From an uncultured Clostridia bacterium (GTDB lineage Bacteria; Bacillota; Clostridia; Lachnospirales; Anaerotignaceae), in the NCBI GenBank assembly GCA_945868505.1, contig CAMBLO010000028.1, positions 1 through 34,027 on the forward strand: DNA of 34,027 bases, read 5' to 3'. Numbering within the stretch: position 1 is the first letter of the stretch; the number at the start of each line of letters is the position of its first letter. The translations under genes and the position numbers were made by a program. Positions 15,419-24,329 of this stretch are shown here, in pieces. The notes under the pieces were generated by a model. It did not search any database and was not told the origin of the DNA. It saw only the letters and a program-made list of their open reading frames with translations.

Positions 15419-16753
15419 ATGGAACTGAAACAGATCTGGGAAGAAGCCCTAAAGATCATCGAAGAAGAGACTTCTCCCGTCAGCTTTGAAACATGGATCC
15501 TGCCCATCATCCCCTGCGGGATTGACGGCAATCAGCTGATCCTGCAGGTCGAAAACGCATTTTTCAAGGAAATGCTGGAAAAAAGAAACCTGCCCATCAT
15601 CCGAAACGCAGTGAAATTCGTCACCAAAAACGAATATGAAATCGTTATTACCACAGAAGAAGAACAGAAGGCCGGCGGTCTTGGCAAACATAATCTGGTG
15701 AAGGAAAAGAAAACAGAAAACGAACTGGCAAGAAATTTGAACCCCAAATACGTTTTCGATTCCTTTGTCGTTGGCAACAGCAACCGTATGGCCCATGCGG
15801 CATCCCTTGCCGTTGCGGAAGCCCCCGCTCAGGCCTATAATCCCCTGTTTTTATACGGAAATTCCGGGCTGGGAAAAACCCACCTGATGCATTCCATCGG
15901 TCATTTTATTTTGGATAAAAATCCCAACGCAAGGGTACTGTATGTCACCAGCGAAACCTTTACCAATGAACTGATCAACTCTATCCAAAATAATAAAAAC
16001 GAGGAATTCCGCAATAAATACCGCAATATCGATGTACTGATGATCGACGATATCCAGTTCATCTCTAAAAAAGAAGGGACGCAGGAGGAATTTTTCCATA
16101 CCTTCAACGCATTGTATGAATCCAATAAACAGATCATCATTTCTTCCGACCGTCCCCCCAAGGAAATCAAGACATTGGAGGATAGACTGCGGAGCCGTTT
16201 CGAATGGGGTCTGATCGCCGATGTGCAGCCCCCCGATTACGAAACAAGAATCGCCATTCTGAAGAAAAAAGCGGAACGGGATAATCTGACCGTCCCCGAT
16301 GATGTGATGGCATATATCGCCAAAAATATTGCGTCCAATATCCGTGAACTGGAGGGTGCATTGACCCGCATCGTAGCCTTTGCCACCCTGACCAATCAGG
16401 ATATTTCCATTGCCCTGGCGGAAAATAGCCTGAAGGATATCTTCAGCGAGCATTCCTCCGCCCCCCTGACGCCGGAGCTGATCCAGCAGGTGGTGGCAGA
16501 GCATTATAATATCCGCGTGGAGGATATCCAAGGCAGTAAAAAGCCCAAGAATATCGCCTTCCCCAGACAGGTATCCATGTATCTTTGCAGAAAACTGCTG
16601 GATATCTCCCTGCCGAAAATTGGCGAGAGCTTCGGCGGTCGGGACCATACCACGGTTATCTATGCTATCTCTAAAATAGAAAAACAGCTGGAGACCGATA
16701 CCGCCCTGCAGAAAACTATCCTGCAGCTGGAAAAAGATATCAAAGAAGCTTAA
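15419..16753 (+). CDS. dnaA: Chromosomal replication initiator protein DnaA
   Basis: A 444-residue AAA+ initiator that binds DnaA boxes and melts the origin. Domain I (about 1-85) is followed by a short linker; Walker [10 protein letters not shown] (about 148-156), Walker [10 protein letters not shown] (about 206-214), sensor I region [11 protein letters not shown], and domain IV with the DnaA signature [20 protein letters not shown] near the C-terminus. AGGAGG lies 7 nt before ATG. Box clusters lie on both sides of the gene. Confidence 0.99.
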   Translation: MELKQIWEEALKIIEEETSPVSFETWILPIIPCGIDGNQLILQVENAFFKEMLEKRNLPIIRNAVKFVTKNEYEIVITTEEEQKAGGLGKHNLVKEKKTENELARNLNPKYVFDSFVVGNSNRMAHAASLAVAEAPAQAYNPLFLYGNSGLGKTHLMHSIGHFILDKNPNARVLYVTSETFTNELINSIQNNKNEEFRNKYRNIDVLMIDDIQFISKKEGTQEEFFHTFNALYESNKQIIISSDRPPKEIKTLEDRLRSRFEWGLIADVQPPDYETRIAILKKKAERDNLTVPDDVMAYIAKNIASNIRELEGALTRIVAFATLTNQDISIALAENSLKDIFSEHSSAPLTPELIQQVVAEHYNIRVEDIQGSKKPKNIAFPRQVSMYLCRKLLDISLPKIGESFGGRDHTTVIYAISKIEKQLETDTALQKTILQLEKDIKEA

Positions 16754-16756
16754 CTC

Positions 16757-16995
16757 AGGGACTTCGTCCCCGAGACCCCTACCAGGGGAATGATTCCACT
16801 GGACCCCCATACGAAAAAGCTTCGCTTTTTCAAGGAAAAATTCGAAAATATGCGCCGCAGGCAAATAAAAAGTTTCGGTCAAGCCTTTTCAAAGGCTTGC
16901 AGGGTTTGGGATAGCGTCCCAAGGTCTTAATTGCCTTTTAAGCGTGTTTTTGAAGGGGTCTGGGGAAACTTTTCACAAGTGAAAAAAGTTTCCCC
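16757..16995. repeat. Mosaic hairpin repeat, copy D
   Basis: Starts a few bases after the dnaA stop. Plus-strand order: GGGACTTCGTCCC, CCAGGGGAATGATTCC-type arm, GAAAAAGC-TTC-GCTTTTTC, GCGCCGCAGGCAAATAAA linker, AAGCCTTTTCAAAGGCTT, TTGGGA-TAGCG-TCCCAA, then a long hairpin GGGGAAACTTTT / AAAAGTTTCCCC ending at 16995. The 56 nt at 16940-16995 are the reverse complement of copy E 18399-18454 with one difference. Unlike copies B, C, E and F it is inverted relative to transcription of its neighbours. Confidence 0.85.
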
Positions 16996-17068
16996 TTTAT
17001 CGAAGAAAGGTTCCCTCATATATAATAATACCTTTCCACACCCCTTTGTGGAATCGTCCTGAATACTT

Positions 17069-17258
17069 TGTGGATAACCTTATACCCCTTCCCCCTTCTG
17101 TGGAAAACGTGGACAACCTATTTACTTATTTCCACTTATCCACAAGGTTTTCCAAGATGATTTTTCCTTGATTTTTGGGGTAAATTTGAGTTTTCCACAA
17201 AATCACAGCCCCTACTACTGCTACTACTGATCGAATGTTATTATATCTTTCTATTCAT
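17069..17258 (+). other. oriC, right DnaA-box cluster and unwinding region
   Basis: Within the dnaA-dnaN gap. Perfect DnaA boxes at 17069-17077 (minus) and 17136-17144 (plus), and a one-mismatch box TTTTCCACA at 17191-17199. That last box is followed by a short GC stretch (17207-17212), then TAC-type triplets CTACTACTGCTACTACTG (17212-17229), then AT-rich DNA (17231-17258). This matches the B. subtilis basal unwinding system: box, GC spacer, DnaA-trios, AT-rich melting zone. The DNA at 16996-17068 is a remnant GAAAGGTTCC motif and AT-rich spacer with nothing else visible. Confidence 0.88.
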
Positions 17259-17283
17259 GTGAACAAAGGAGTTGTACACAACC

Positions 17284-18387
17284 ATGAAACTGACATGCAG
17301 CAAAGATCTGCTTTTGCAGTACATCAATATTGTTAATAAAGCCGTATCCAACCGCACGACACTGCCTATTCTGGAATGTATTCTTTTGACAGCCAATGAA
17401 AAGGGCTTTATCATGACCGGTAATGATTTGGAGATCGGCATCAAAACAGCACCTATTGAAGCAGAAATTATCGAAAAAGGCGAGATTGCCATTGAAGCCC
17501 GTATCTTTAACGAAATTGTTCGTCGTTTGAACGGGGAATCTGTTACCATTGAAACCGATGAAAAATTTGCGGTAACTATCCTCAGCGGTACATCCGAATT
17601 CAAAATCATGGGACAGAGCGGCGATGATTTCCCCAGCCTGCCGGAAGTGGAACAGGAAAAAATCTATTCCATGGAGCAGGCGAAGTTAAGGGATATGATC
17701 CGCCAGACTATTTTCTCCATTGCTCAGGATGGCAGTAAGCCTGTCCTGACGGGGGAACTGTTTGAACTGAAAAATACATCCGTAAATGTGGTTTCCGTAG
17801 ACGGCTATCGTATCTCCTTCCGAAAAAACGAGCTGCTTATGGGCAGCGGCGAAACGGAAGTTATCGTGCCCGGCAAGACTTTGGCGGAGCTGAATAAAAT
17901 CCTGTCTCAGGAGGAAGAAGATACCCTTTCCATCTACCTGACGGAAAAGCATATTCTTTTCGACCTTGGCACAGCGGTGATGGTTTCCCGCCTGATCGAA
18001 GGGGATTTCATCCGCTATGCCCAGTCCTTCTCCGAGGATTATAAAACAAAGGTTATCATCGACAAGAGCGAACTGATTCAGGCTTTGGAGCGTGCGTCTT
18101 TGGTTTCCAGAGATAACAGAAAGACCCCTGTTCGCCTGATGATCCGTGCCAATGGCATGGATATCACCGCAAGAAGTGACATGGGCACTGCCCATGAAAA
18201 TGTTGCCGCAGAGGTGGAGGGGGATGACTTGGCTATCGCCTTTAACCCCAGATATTTGATCGAGGCGCTTCGCTCCATCGAGGAGGATTCCGTGAAAATG
18301 ATCTTTATGGCGTCCCTCAGCCCTTGCACCATCCTTCCTGTGGAGGGGGATTCCTTTAAATATTTGATTTTACCACTGAGAATGTAA
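17284..18387 (+). CDS. dnaN: DNA polymerase III beta subunit (sliding clamp)
   Basis: A 367-residue clamp that forms a ring dimer around DNA and tethers the replicative polymerase. N-terminal MKLTCSKDLLLQYINIVNKAVSNRTTLPILECI and C-terminal ending FKYLILPLRM are typical; three clamp domains of about 120 residues fit the length. ATG 17284 was chosen because the in-frame TTG at 17272 touches the ribosome binding site AAAGGAG (17265-17271); spacing to ATG is 12 nt, slightly long. A mosaic repeat starts 11 nt after the stop. Confidence 0.98.
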   Translation: MKLTCSKDLLLQYINIVNKAVSNRTTLPILECILLTANEKGFIMTGNDLEIGIKTAPIEAEIIEKGEIAIEARIFNEIVRRLNGESVTIETDEKFAVTILSGTSEFKIMGQSGDDFPSLPEVEQEKIYSMEQAKLRDMIRQTIFSIAQDGSKPVLTGELFELKNTSVNVVSVDGYRISFRKNELLMGSGETEVIVPGKTLAELNKILSQEEEDTLSIYLTEKHILFDLGTAVMVSRLIEGDFIRYAQSFSEDYKTKVIIDKSELIQALERASLVSRDNRKTPVRLMIRANGMDITARSDMGTAHENVAAEVEGDDLAIAFNPRYLIEALRSIEEDSVKMIFMASLSPCTILPVEGDSFKYLILPLRM

Positions 18388-18398
18388 AAGAGACTGCT

Positions 18399-18632
18399 GG
18401 AGAAACTTTTTTCACTTGTGAAAAGTTTCCCCAGACCCCTTCAAAAACACGCTTGCAGGCAATTCTTTTCGTGAGGCTCTGCCTCACACTCCGCAAGGGG
18501 GTCACCCCCTTGACCCGATTTGCCTTCGGGGTGAATGGTTTGATTTCTCGCAGAAACGATAGTTTCTGCAAATAAGGTCAAGGGCATTATGCCCTTGCGG
18601 GGGTCATAGGGGGCAGAGCCCCCTAAAAAAGG
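18399..18632 (+). repeat. Mosaic hairpin repeat, copy E
   Basis: Between dnaN and yaaA. Order: long hairpin GAAACTTTT / AAAAGTTTC, linker CAGACCCCTTCAAAAACACG, GTGAGGC-TCT-GCCTCAC, CACTCCGCAAG, AAGGGGG-TCA-CCCCCTT, GACCCGATTTGCC, the 20-nt GCAGAAAC/GTTTCTGC hairpin, AAGGGC-ATTAT-GCCCTT, and AGGGGGC-AGA-GCCCCCT just before the yaaA ribosome binding site. This is the most complete copy and serves as the reference. Confidence 0.85.
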
Positions 18633-18642
18633 AGGTTAAAAA

Positions 18643-18861
18643 ATGGAAAAGATTTTTATTCATACAGAGTTTATTAAGCTGCAGCAGGCATTGAAGCTGG
18701 CAGGTCTGGTGGACCAAGGCTCCGATGTGAAATTCTACCTGTCCGAAGGCATGGTAACGGTCAATGGTGAAGATGCCACCGAACGTGGCAAAAAAATCCG
18801 CCCCGGCGATGTGATCGAGCTGAAAGGCGTTGGCTCTGTGGAAGTAACTGCGGAAGAATAA
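18643..18861 (+). CDS. yaaA: YaaA/RlbA S4-domain RNA-binding protein
   Basis: A 72-residue single S4 RNA-binding domain: FIKLQQALKLAGLVDQGSDVKFYL, then the VTVNGEDATERGKKIRPGDVIEL signature. Small S4 proteins between dnaN and recF are conserved in Firmicutes; the B. subtilis homologue affects ribosome assembly. AAAGGAGG lies 7 nt upstream, supplied by the end of the mosaic repeat. Normally recF follows at once, but here three other genes intervene. Confidence 0.95.
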   Translation: MEKIFIHTEFIKLQQALKLAGLVDQGSDVKFYLSEGMVTVNGEDATERGKKIRPGDVIELKGVGSVEVTAEE

Positions 18862-18934
18862 GCAGTGATTTATATTTATACATTGGCTTATAATTATGCA
18901 AATTGAATGATACAAATGAGAGAGGTGCGAAAGT

Positions 18935-19816
18935 ATGGGGAGCAAAGCGAAACTGGAATTGATCGCGTCTATGGTGATCTTCGGCACCATCGGCATTTTC
19001 GTGCGATATATTCCCCTTCCCTCCAGTTTTATCGCTGTGGTGCGGGGCTTTGTGGGTGCATTGTTCGTGCTTCTTTTTCTTTTCCTGAAAAAAAGCAGCC
19101 CCGACAAAAAAGCTATCCATAAAAATCTGAGGATGCTTATCCTTTCCGGCGCATTCATCGGCATCAACTGGATTCTGCTGTTTGAAGCCTATCACTATAC
19201 CGCCGTTGCCACAGCCACCCTTTGCTACTATATGCAGCCGATTTTCGTCATTCTGGCTTCGCCCTTTCTGCTGAAGGAAAGGTTGACGGCGAAAAAAGTC
19301 CTTTGCGTGGTGGTGGCGTTATTGGGCATGGTGTTTGTTTCCGGCGTGCTGCAAACAGGCATCCCCCCTCTTTCCGAGGCAAAGGGCATCCTCTTTGGGT
19401 TGGGGGCGGCGCTGCTTTACGCCACTGTGGTGCTGATGAATTTCAAGATCACCGATATTTCCCCCTATGATAAGACTTTCATGCAGCTTGGCACCGGGGC
19501 TGTGGTTCTGCTGCCCTATGTGCTTTTGACCCAGGATTTGAGTGTGGTGCGTTCTGCTCTTACCCCCTTTGTTTTGGTCATGCTGCTGTTGGTAGGCATC
19601 ATCCATACGGGGGTGGCGTACGTTTTGTATTTTGCATCTATGAAGGATTTGAAAGCCCAGACTATCGCTATTTTCAGCTATATCGACCCTATCGTGGCAA
19701 TTTTGCTTTCTGCCCTGCTGCTGAAGGAAAATATGGGGGTTTTTGGTGTCATCGGCGCTGTGCTGGTGCTGGGGTCTACCTTTGTCAGCGAGTTACCGGA
19801 AAAAGAAAAAGCGTAA
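18935..19816 (+). CDS. EamA/RhaT-family (DMT superfamily) transporter
   Basis: A 293-residue protein with about ten hydrophobic segments and two EamA repeats: the first half contains IASMVIFGTIGIFVRYI and YYMQPIFVILASPFLLKERL, the second YATVVLMNFK and SYIDPIVAILLSALLLKENM. The P-x-x-x-x-L...KE pattern at the end of each half is typical of drug/metabolite transporters. The substrate is unknown. AGAGGTG lies about 8 nt before ATG. TATAAT at 18889-18894 is a possible -10 but no good -35 was found. It interrupts the yaaA-recF junction. Confidence 0.9.
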   Translation: MGSKAKLELIASMVIFGTIGIFVRYIPLPSSFIAVVRGFVGALFVLLFLFLKKSSPDKKAIHKNLRMLILSGAFIGINWILLFEAYHYTAVATATLCYYMQPIFVILASPFLLKERLTAKKVLCVVVALLGMVFVSGVLQTGIPPLSEAKGILFGLGAALLYATVVLMNFKITDISPYDKTFMQLGTGAVVLLPYVLLTQDLSVVRSALTPFVLVMLLLVGIIHTGVAYVLYFASMKDLKAQTIAIFSYIDPIVAILLSALLLKENMGVFGVIGAVLVLGSTFVSELPEKEKA

Positions 19817-19848
19817 GCAGATGTTTATAAAAATATTGAGGTGGTTTC

Positions 19849-20286
19849 ATGTTTACAAAACCGAAAAACGGCTGGACGGATATCCTTTTGGGGGATTTTG
19901 AAGGCCTTGGCAGCTATATTCAGGATGTGCCTGTGGAAGTGATGGATGCCTGCATTCGTGCTTTGCGGGATGGCGTTCCTGTGGAACTCCATTTCGATGA
20001 GGAAGGCTCCGAATTTACCCTGACTGCCGATGAAACAGTGAAAATTGTGGCTCAAGGCTATTATGGCCCCGAGGAATATGAGGTGAAGCTTTCCAAGCTG
20101 GAGCTGATTCAGGAAATTTTAGGGGATATGGAAAAATTCTTCGAGGATTGGGTGGAATGGCCCGAGGAATACGCTTATTTCGAGGACCATGAGAAAGAAG
20201 CGAAGCAGGCTTTCTATGATGAAAGAGTGATTCTGTTACAGGGGCTTTTGGCAGAATTGAGAGAGGAACTGGAAAAAATAAGTTAA
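19849..20286 (+). CDS. Hypothetical acidic cytosolic protein
   Basis: A 145-residue, very acidic protein without signal or membrane segments. The N-terminal half (WTDILLGDFEGLGSYIQDVPVEVMDACIRALR) looks globular alpha/beta; the C-terminal third (from about residue 75) is rich in Glu/Lys and probably helical or coiled. No family was recognised. GAGGTGG precedes ATG by about 5 nt, and it follows the EamA gene by 32 nt and precedes the next gene by 33 nt, so the three may form one unit. Confidence 0.65.
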   Translation: MFTKPKNGWTDILLGDFEGLGSYIQDVPVEVMDACIRALRDGVPVELHFDEEGSEFTLTADETVKIVAQGYYGPEEYEVKLSKLELIQEILGDMEKFFEDWVEWPEEYAYFEDHEKEAKQAFYDERVILLQGLLAELREELEKIS

Positions 20287-20319
20287 TATCATTTTATCCA
20301 TAAGAGAGGAGGCAATATT

Positions 20320-20991
20320 ATGGATGAAAGAATGGAAGAACGGACGAAATTTATTTTGAAATGTATGATTTTGATTCCGTTGGCGATTCTTTTGGTGTTT
20401 TTCTGCTGGCCCAGAGAAAGCGGAGAGACAGAAGGGGCGATTTTTAGAAATACTGTTCGGGAAAGGCTTGCATTTCCTTTGAATATCGAGATTTGTGATA
20501 TTCAGGATTTTGTAATACAGGATGGAAAAGAAACCGTACGTATCGTTATTTTTTCCGATGCAAATGATAAAAAATATAGCGAGTATTATATGCATTATTA
20601 TCAGCTGCAGAAGAATGGTACTTATGAATTATATCAGGGTGGCAAAGGAACCAGTTCCGGTATGTTATGCCAAGGGGTGTATGATTTTCCCGGTATACGT
20701 ATACGAGGATATGAAAAAAGCTATAACTGCTATTATGTGACAGACCCTGCAATTAAGGAGTTCGTAGTCCGTTATGAGTATTTTTGGCGCGAAGATGATG
20801 GAAAATTGAAAACTCAGGTTCAAAAACAGGCTGTTACTGTGGAAGAAGGATCGCAGATGTTTTGTCTGCTTGATCCATGGGATATGGATTTTGCACCTCA
20901 AATCAAAGAAGGTACTGATCATAGTGTTGTGTACAGTGCTTCTGCTTATGATTGGGAGGGGAATCTTCTTTTTGGCAGCTCTGAGAAATGA
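20320..20991 (+). CDS. Hypothetical membrane-anchored extracytoplasmic protein
   Basis: A 223-residue protein with a charged N-terminus, one hydrophobic helix (about residues 11-29, KCMILIPLAILLVFFCW region), then a polar domain rich in Tyr, Asp and beta-type residues, probably outside the cell. No recognised domain. The DNA here is visibly more AT-rich than the neighbouring housekeeping genes, which hints at separate acquisition. AGAGGAGG lies about 8 nt before ATG. Confidence 0.65.
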   Translation: MDERMEERTKFILKCMILIPLAILLVFFCWPRESGETEGAIFRNTVRERLAFPLNIEICDIQDFVIQDGKETVRIVIFSDANDKKYSEYYMHYYQLQKNGTYELYQGGKGTSSGMLCQGVYDFPGIRIRGYEKSYNCYYVTDPAIKEFVVRYEYFWREDDGKLKTQVQKQAVTVEEGSQMFCLLDPWDMDFAPQIKEGTDHSVVYSASAYDWEGNLLFGSSEK

Positions 20992-21054
20992 TTTACATAA
21001 TATTTGTATAATGGAATCAAATAATTTATATTTATAAATTGTAGGTGAATAAAA

Positions 21055-22149
21055 ATGTATATCACAGAGGTTTCCCTTCAGGGATTTCGAAACCTTGCAC
21101 AACTGAAAATCGAGCCATCCTGGGGAATCAATGTGATTTACGGCAGCAACGCCCAAGGAAAGACGAATTTTCTGGAATCCCTCTATTTCTGCGCTATGGG
21201 CCGTTCCATGCGGGGAAAAAGTGACCAACAGCTCATCCATTTTGATGCGGAGGAAAGCCACATCCGCATGATGGTGCAGAGAAAAAATCGCTATGACCGC
21301 ATCGATGTCCATCTGAAGCAGAATGAAAAGAAGGGCATTGCCGTCAATGGTCTGCCTGTACGGAAGCTGGGGGACTTATTTGGTACACTGTATGCCGTGA
21401 TTTTTTCTCCTGAGGATTTATCCCTTGTGAAGGAGGGCCCCGGGGAACGGCGCCGTTTTCTGGATATGGAGCTTTGCCAGCTCAGCAAGGTCTATTATTA
21501 TGATTTGCAGCAGTATTACCGTATTTTGAAGCAGCGAAACAATCTGTTGAAGGAAATTCAGAAAAAGCCCGACTTGGCGGAGACACTTTTTGTCTGGGAT
21601 GCTCAGATGGCGGAATACGGCGAGCGTATCATTTCTGCCAGAAAGCGTTTTCTTCTGCGTTTGGATGAGATTGCGGCGGAAAAGCTTTCCCGACTGACAG
21701 GGGGCAGGGACCACTTGCAGACCCTCTATAAGCCCAACTGCGAGGAGGGGATGCTGGCGGAAAAGCTGCGGCGGAATCTGGACAGGGATATTTATTTCGG
21801 TGCCACCCAAAGCGGCCCCCATAAGGATGATGTGATATTTTCCATTGATGGGCGGGAAGTGAAGGTCTATGGTTCCCAAGGGCAGCAGCGGACCACGGCC
21901 TTGGCGGCCCGCTTGGCGGAAATCGACCTGATTCGGGAGGAAACGGGGGAGGAACCTGTTTTGCTTCTGGATGATGTGTTTTCCGAATTGGACGAAAGAC
22001 GGCAGAAATTCCTGCTGGAGTCCATCGGCGGCCTGCAGGCCTTTGTGACCTGCACAGGGATTGAAGATTCCGTGAAGAAATATATCAGCAAAGATAACTT
22101 GTTTTACGTGGAAAATGGGGTCATCACCCCCCAGAGCAATAGAGAATGA
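21055..22149 (+). CDS. recF: DNA replication and repair protein RecF
   Basis: A 364-residue SMC-like ATPase that, with RecO and RecR, loads RecA at gaps. Walker A GSNAQGKT (residues 30-37), the SPEDLSLVKEGPGERRRFLD stretch, the ABC-type signature near GSQGQQRT, and Walker B LLLDDVFSELD are all present. AGGTGA lies about 6 nt before ATG. A TATAAT sequence about 45 bp upstream (21008-21013) could be a promoter -10 but lacks a clear -35. It ends just before a terminator. Confidence 0.97.
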   Translation: MYITEVSLQGFRNLAQLKIEPSWGINVIYGSNAQGKTNFLESLYFCAMGRSMRGKSDQQLIHFDAEESHIRMMVQRKNRYDRIDVHLKQNEKKGIAVNGLPVRKLGDLFGTLYAVIFSPEDLSLVKEGPGERRRFLDMELCQLSKVYYYDLQQYYRILKQRNNLLKEIQKKPDLAETLFVWDAQMAEYGERIISARKRFLLRLDEIAAEKLSRLTGGRDHLQTLYKPNCEEGMLAEKLRRNLDRDIYFGATQSGPHKDDVIFSIDGREVKVYGSQGQQRTTALAARLAEIDLIREETGEEPVLLLDDVFSELDERRQKFLLESIGGLQAFVTCTGIEDSVKKYISKDNLFYVENGVITPQSNRE

Positions 22150-22150
22150 G

Positions 22151-22180
22151 AAAGACACTACATCTTGTGGTGTCTTTTTT
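22151..22180 (+). terminator. Rho-independent terminator after recF
   Basis: Stem AAGACACTACA / TGTGGTGTCTT with one G-T wobble and a 3-nt loop, followed by T residues to 22180. It separates recF from gyrB, so gyrB needs its own promoter, which is found downstream. Confidence 0.9.
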
Positions 22181-22266
22181 CAATGGTTTTGCTTTTTTCT
22201 GTATCCTCTCTAAATTATAAGGAAGAAACTCTATAAAAAAATACATGGAAAATCATTTGAAAACGT

Positions 22267-22295
22267 TGAAAAATCAATAAAAAAGTGCTATAATT
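22267..22295 (+). promoter_or_regulatory. gyrB promoter
   Basis: TTGAAA (22267-22272), 17 bp, perfect TATAAT (22290-22295), about 115 bp upstream of the gyrB start and downstream of the recF terminator. Confidence 0.85.
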
Positions 22296-22325
22296 CTACT
22301 GTGTAATTTTGAAGCAAGACTGATT

Positions 22326-22365
22326 GAAAAAGAAAGCCCAGAAATTGTCCTTTCTTTTTTTCTTT
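22326..22365 (+). promoter_or_regulatory. gyrB leader hairpin, possible attenuator
   Basis: GAAAAAGAAAG (22326-22336) can pair with CTTTCTTTTTTTC (22350-22362) across a 13-nt loop, and the 3' arm is itself T-rich and followed by TTTGCG. In the leader of gyrB this could act as a partial terminator or RNA-stability element. It is mostly A-T pairs, so it may be weak. Confidence 0.35.
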
Positions 22366-22409
22366 GCGAAAAATGAAAGATGAAAAATCGACCGAAAGAG
22401 AGGGATTTG

Positions 22410-24311
22410 ATGTCATCAGAATATAATGCAAATCAAATTCAGGTTCTGGAAGGGTTGGAGGCTGTCCGAAAGCGTCCCGGTATGTATATCGGCTCCACCA
22501 GCTCCAAGGGTCTGCATCATTTGGTTTATGAAATCGTAGATAACTCCGTGGATGAAGCCTTGGCGGGCTTCTGCAACGAGATTACAGTAAAAATTCATCC
22601 CGACAATTCCATTTCCGTTATGGATAACGGCCGCGGTATCCCCGTGGATATCAACGAGCAGAAGGGCATGTCTGCCTTGGAAATGGTATATACCATCCTC
22701 CATGCTGGCGGGAAATTCGGCGGCGGCGGATATAAGGTTTCCGGCGGTCTGCACGGGGTTGGTGCCTCCGTTGTAAACGCTCTGTCTACGGAACTGACCG
22801 TACAGGTACACAGAGACGGCAAAATCCACGAACAGAGATATTGCAGAGGGGATGTGCTTTGCCCCGTAACCGTCATCGGTGAAACGGATATCACAGGTAC
22901 CTACGTTCATTTCCTGCCCGATGATACCATTTTCGAAGAAACGGTTTTCGATTACGATATTCTGAAACAGCGTTTTCGGGAAACAGCCTTCCTGACAAAG
23001 GGGCTGAAAATCAACCTCATCGACCTGAGAGAAGGCATGGAACAGAGCCATTCCTTCCATTATGAGGGCGGTATCAAGGAATTTGTCAGCTTCCTGAACA
23101 AGAGCCGTCAGCCTTTGTATGAAAATATCTTTTATGCTACAGGGCAAAAGGACGGCGTTTTGGTGGAAGTGGCCTTCCAGCATAACGATGGCTTTACAGA
23201 AAGCATTTTTACTTTCGTCAATAATATCAATACCCCCGATGGCGGTACCCATCTGGTGGGCTTTAAATCCGGCCTGACAAAGACCTTGAATGATTACGGC
23301 AAAAAAATCGGCATCATCAAGGATGCGGATAAAAAGCTTTCCGGCGAGGATGTTCGGGAAGGCATCACAGCCGTTGTCAGCATTAAGGTGGAGGACCCTC
23401 AGTTTGAAGGGCAGACAAAGGCAAAGCTGGGCACCAGTGAAGCCAAAGCCGCTGTGGAAAGCGTTCTCAGCGAATATCTGACCTATTTCCTGGAGGAAAA
23501 CCCTAACATCGGCAAAACCATCATCGAAAAGGGCATGATGGCTTCCAGAGCCAGAGACGCTGCCAGAAAGGCAAGAGAATTGGTGCGCCGCAAAACGGGT
23601 CTGGAAAATACCCGTATGCCTGGGAAACTGACCGACTGCACCAGCCGTGACCCCTATGAATGTGAAATCTATATCGTCGAAGGGAATTCCGCCGGTGGTT
23701 CTGCCATCAAGGCGAGAGACCCCAAGACACAGGCTGTCCTGCCTCTGCGAGGGAAGATTCTGAACGTGGAAAAGGCAAGACTGGATAGAATCCTCAATTC
23801 CGAAGAAATCAGAAACATGATTACCGCCTTTGGTACGGGTATTTCCGAGGATTTTGATATTGAAAAGCTGCGCTATCATAAAATCGTTATCATGACCGAT
23901 GCCGACGTTGACGGTGCCCATATCCGCACCCTGCTGCTGACCTTCTTCTATCGTTATATGCCCAAGCTGATTGAGGAGGGCAAGGTATATATTGCTCAGC
24001 CCCCTCTCTATCGTGTGGAGAAGAATAAACAGCATTATTATGTTTACGATGATATCCAGTTGGAGGAACTGTATCAGGAAATCGGCAGAACAGGTATCAA
24101 GGAAGTACAGCGGTATAAGGGTCTGGGTGAAATGGACTTCGACCAGCTGCGGGATACCACTATGGCGGTGGAGCATCGTATTTTGAAATTGGTTACCATT
24201 GATGATGCAGTGTTGGCGGATCAGATCTTTAGTATGCTGATGGGGGATGAAGTTGAGCCCCGTAAAATTTTTATTGAAGAGAACGCACAGTATGCTGAGC
24301 TGGATTTCTAA
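22410..24311 (+). CDS. gyrB: DNA gyrase subunit B
   Basis: A 633-residue ATPase subunit of gyrase, which introduces negative supercoils. GHKL ATP-binding motifs [10 protein letters not shown] and DNGRGIPV, the [15 protein letters not shown] loop, TOPRIM residues E424 and DADVDG, and the C-terminal YKGLGEMD are intact. The length is typical for Gram-positive GyrB. At the quinolone-interaction site the usual EGDSAGG reads EGNSAGG, so residue 426 is Asn rather than Asp. ATG 22410 follows GAGAGGG by 6-7 nt; an ATG 10 codons upstream has no ribosome binding site. It has its own promoter. Confidence 0.98.
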   Translation: MSSEYNANQIQVLEGLEAVRKRPGMYIGSTSSKGLHHLVYEIVDNSVDEALAGFCNEITVKIHPDNSISVMDNGRGIPVDINEQKGMSALEMVYTILHAGGKFGGGGYKVSGGLHGVGASVVNALSTELTVQVHRDGKIHEQRYCRGDVLCPVTVIGETDITGTYVHFLPDDTIFEETVFDYDILKQRFRETAFLTKGLKINLIDLREGMEQSHSFHYEGGIKEFVSFLNKSRQPLYENIFYATGQKDGVLVEVAFQHNDGFTESIFTFVNNINTPDGGTHLVGFKSGLTKTLNDYGKKIGIIKDADKKLSGEDVREGITAVVSIKVEDPQFEGQTKAKLGTSEAKAAVESVLSEYLTYFLEENPNIGKTIIEKGMMASRARDAARKARELVRRKTGLENTRMPGKLTDCTSRDPYECEIYIVEGNSAGGSAIKARDPKTQAVLPLRGKILNVEKARLDRILNSEEIRNMITAFGTGISEDFDIEKLRYHKIVIMTDADVDGAHIRTLLLTFFYRYMPKLIEEGKVYIAQPPLYRVEKNKQHYYVYDDIQLEELYQEIGRTGIKEVQRYKGLGEMDFDQLRDTTMAVEHRILKLVTIDDAVLADQIFSMLMGDEVEPRKIFIEENAQYAELDF

Positions 24312-24329
24312 TATTTGAATATAACGGAG

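Noticed and set aside
15419..16753. A minus-strand 343-codon frame overlapping dnaA (15851-16882)
   Set aside because: Antisense shadow of dnaA with no start signal; dnaA is certain on the plus strand.
16970..16985. parS-like site at TTCACAAGTGAA
   Set aside because: It differs from the parS consensus TGTTTCACGTGAAACA in several central bases and lies inside a repeat hairpin.
18399..18454. The long hairpins GAAACTTTT / AAAAGTTTC as ordinary terminators
   Set aside because: The arms are not followed by a T-run on the transcribed strand, and in copies E and F they sit in units that seem to be co-transcribed. A role in transcript processing or stability remains possible.
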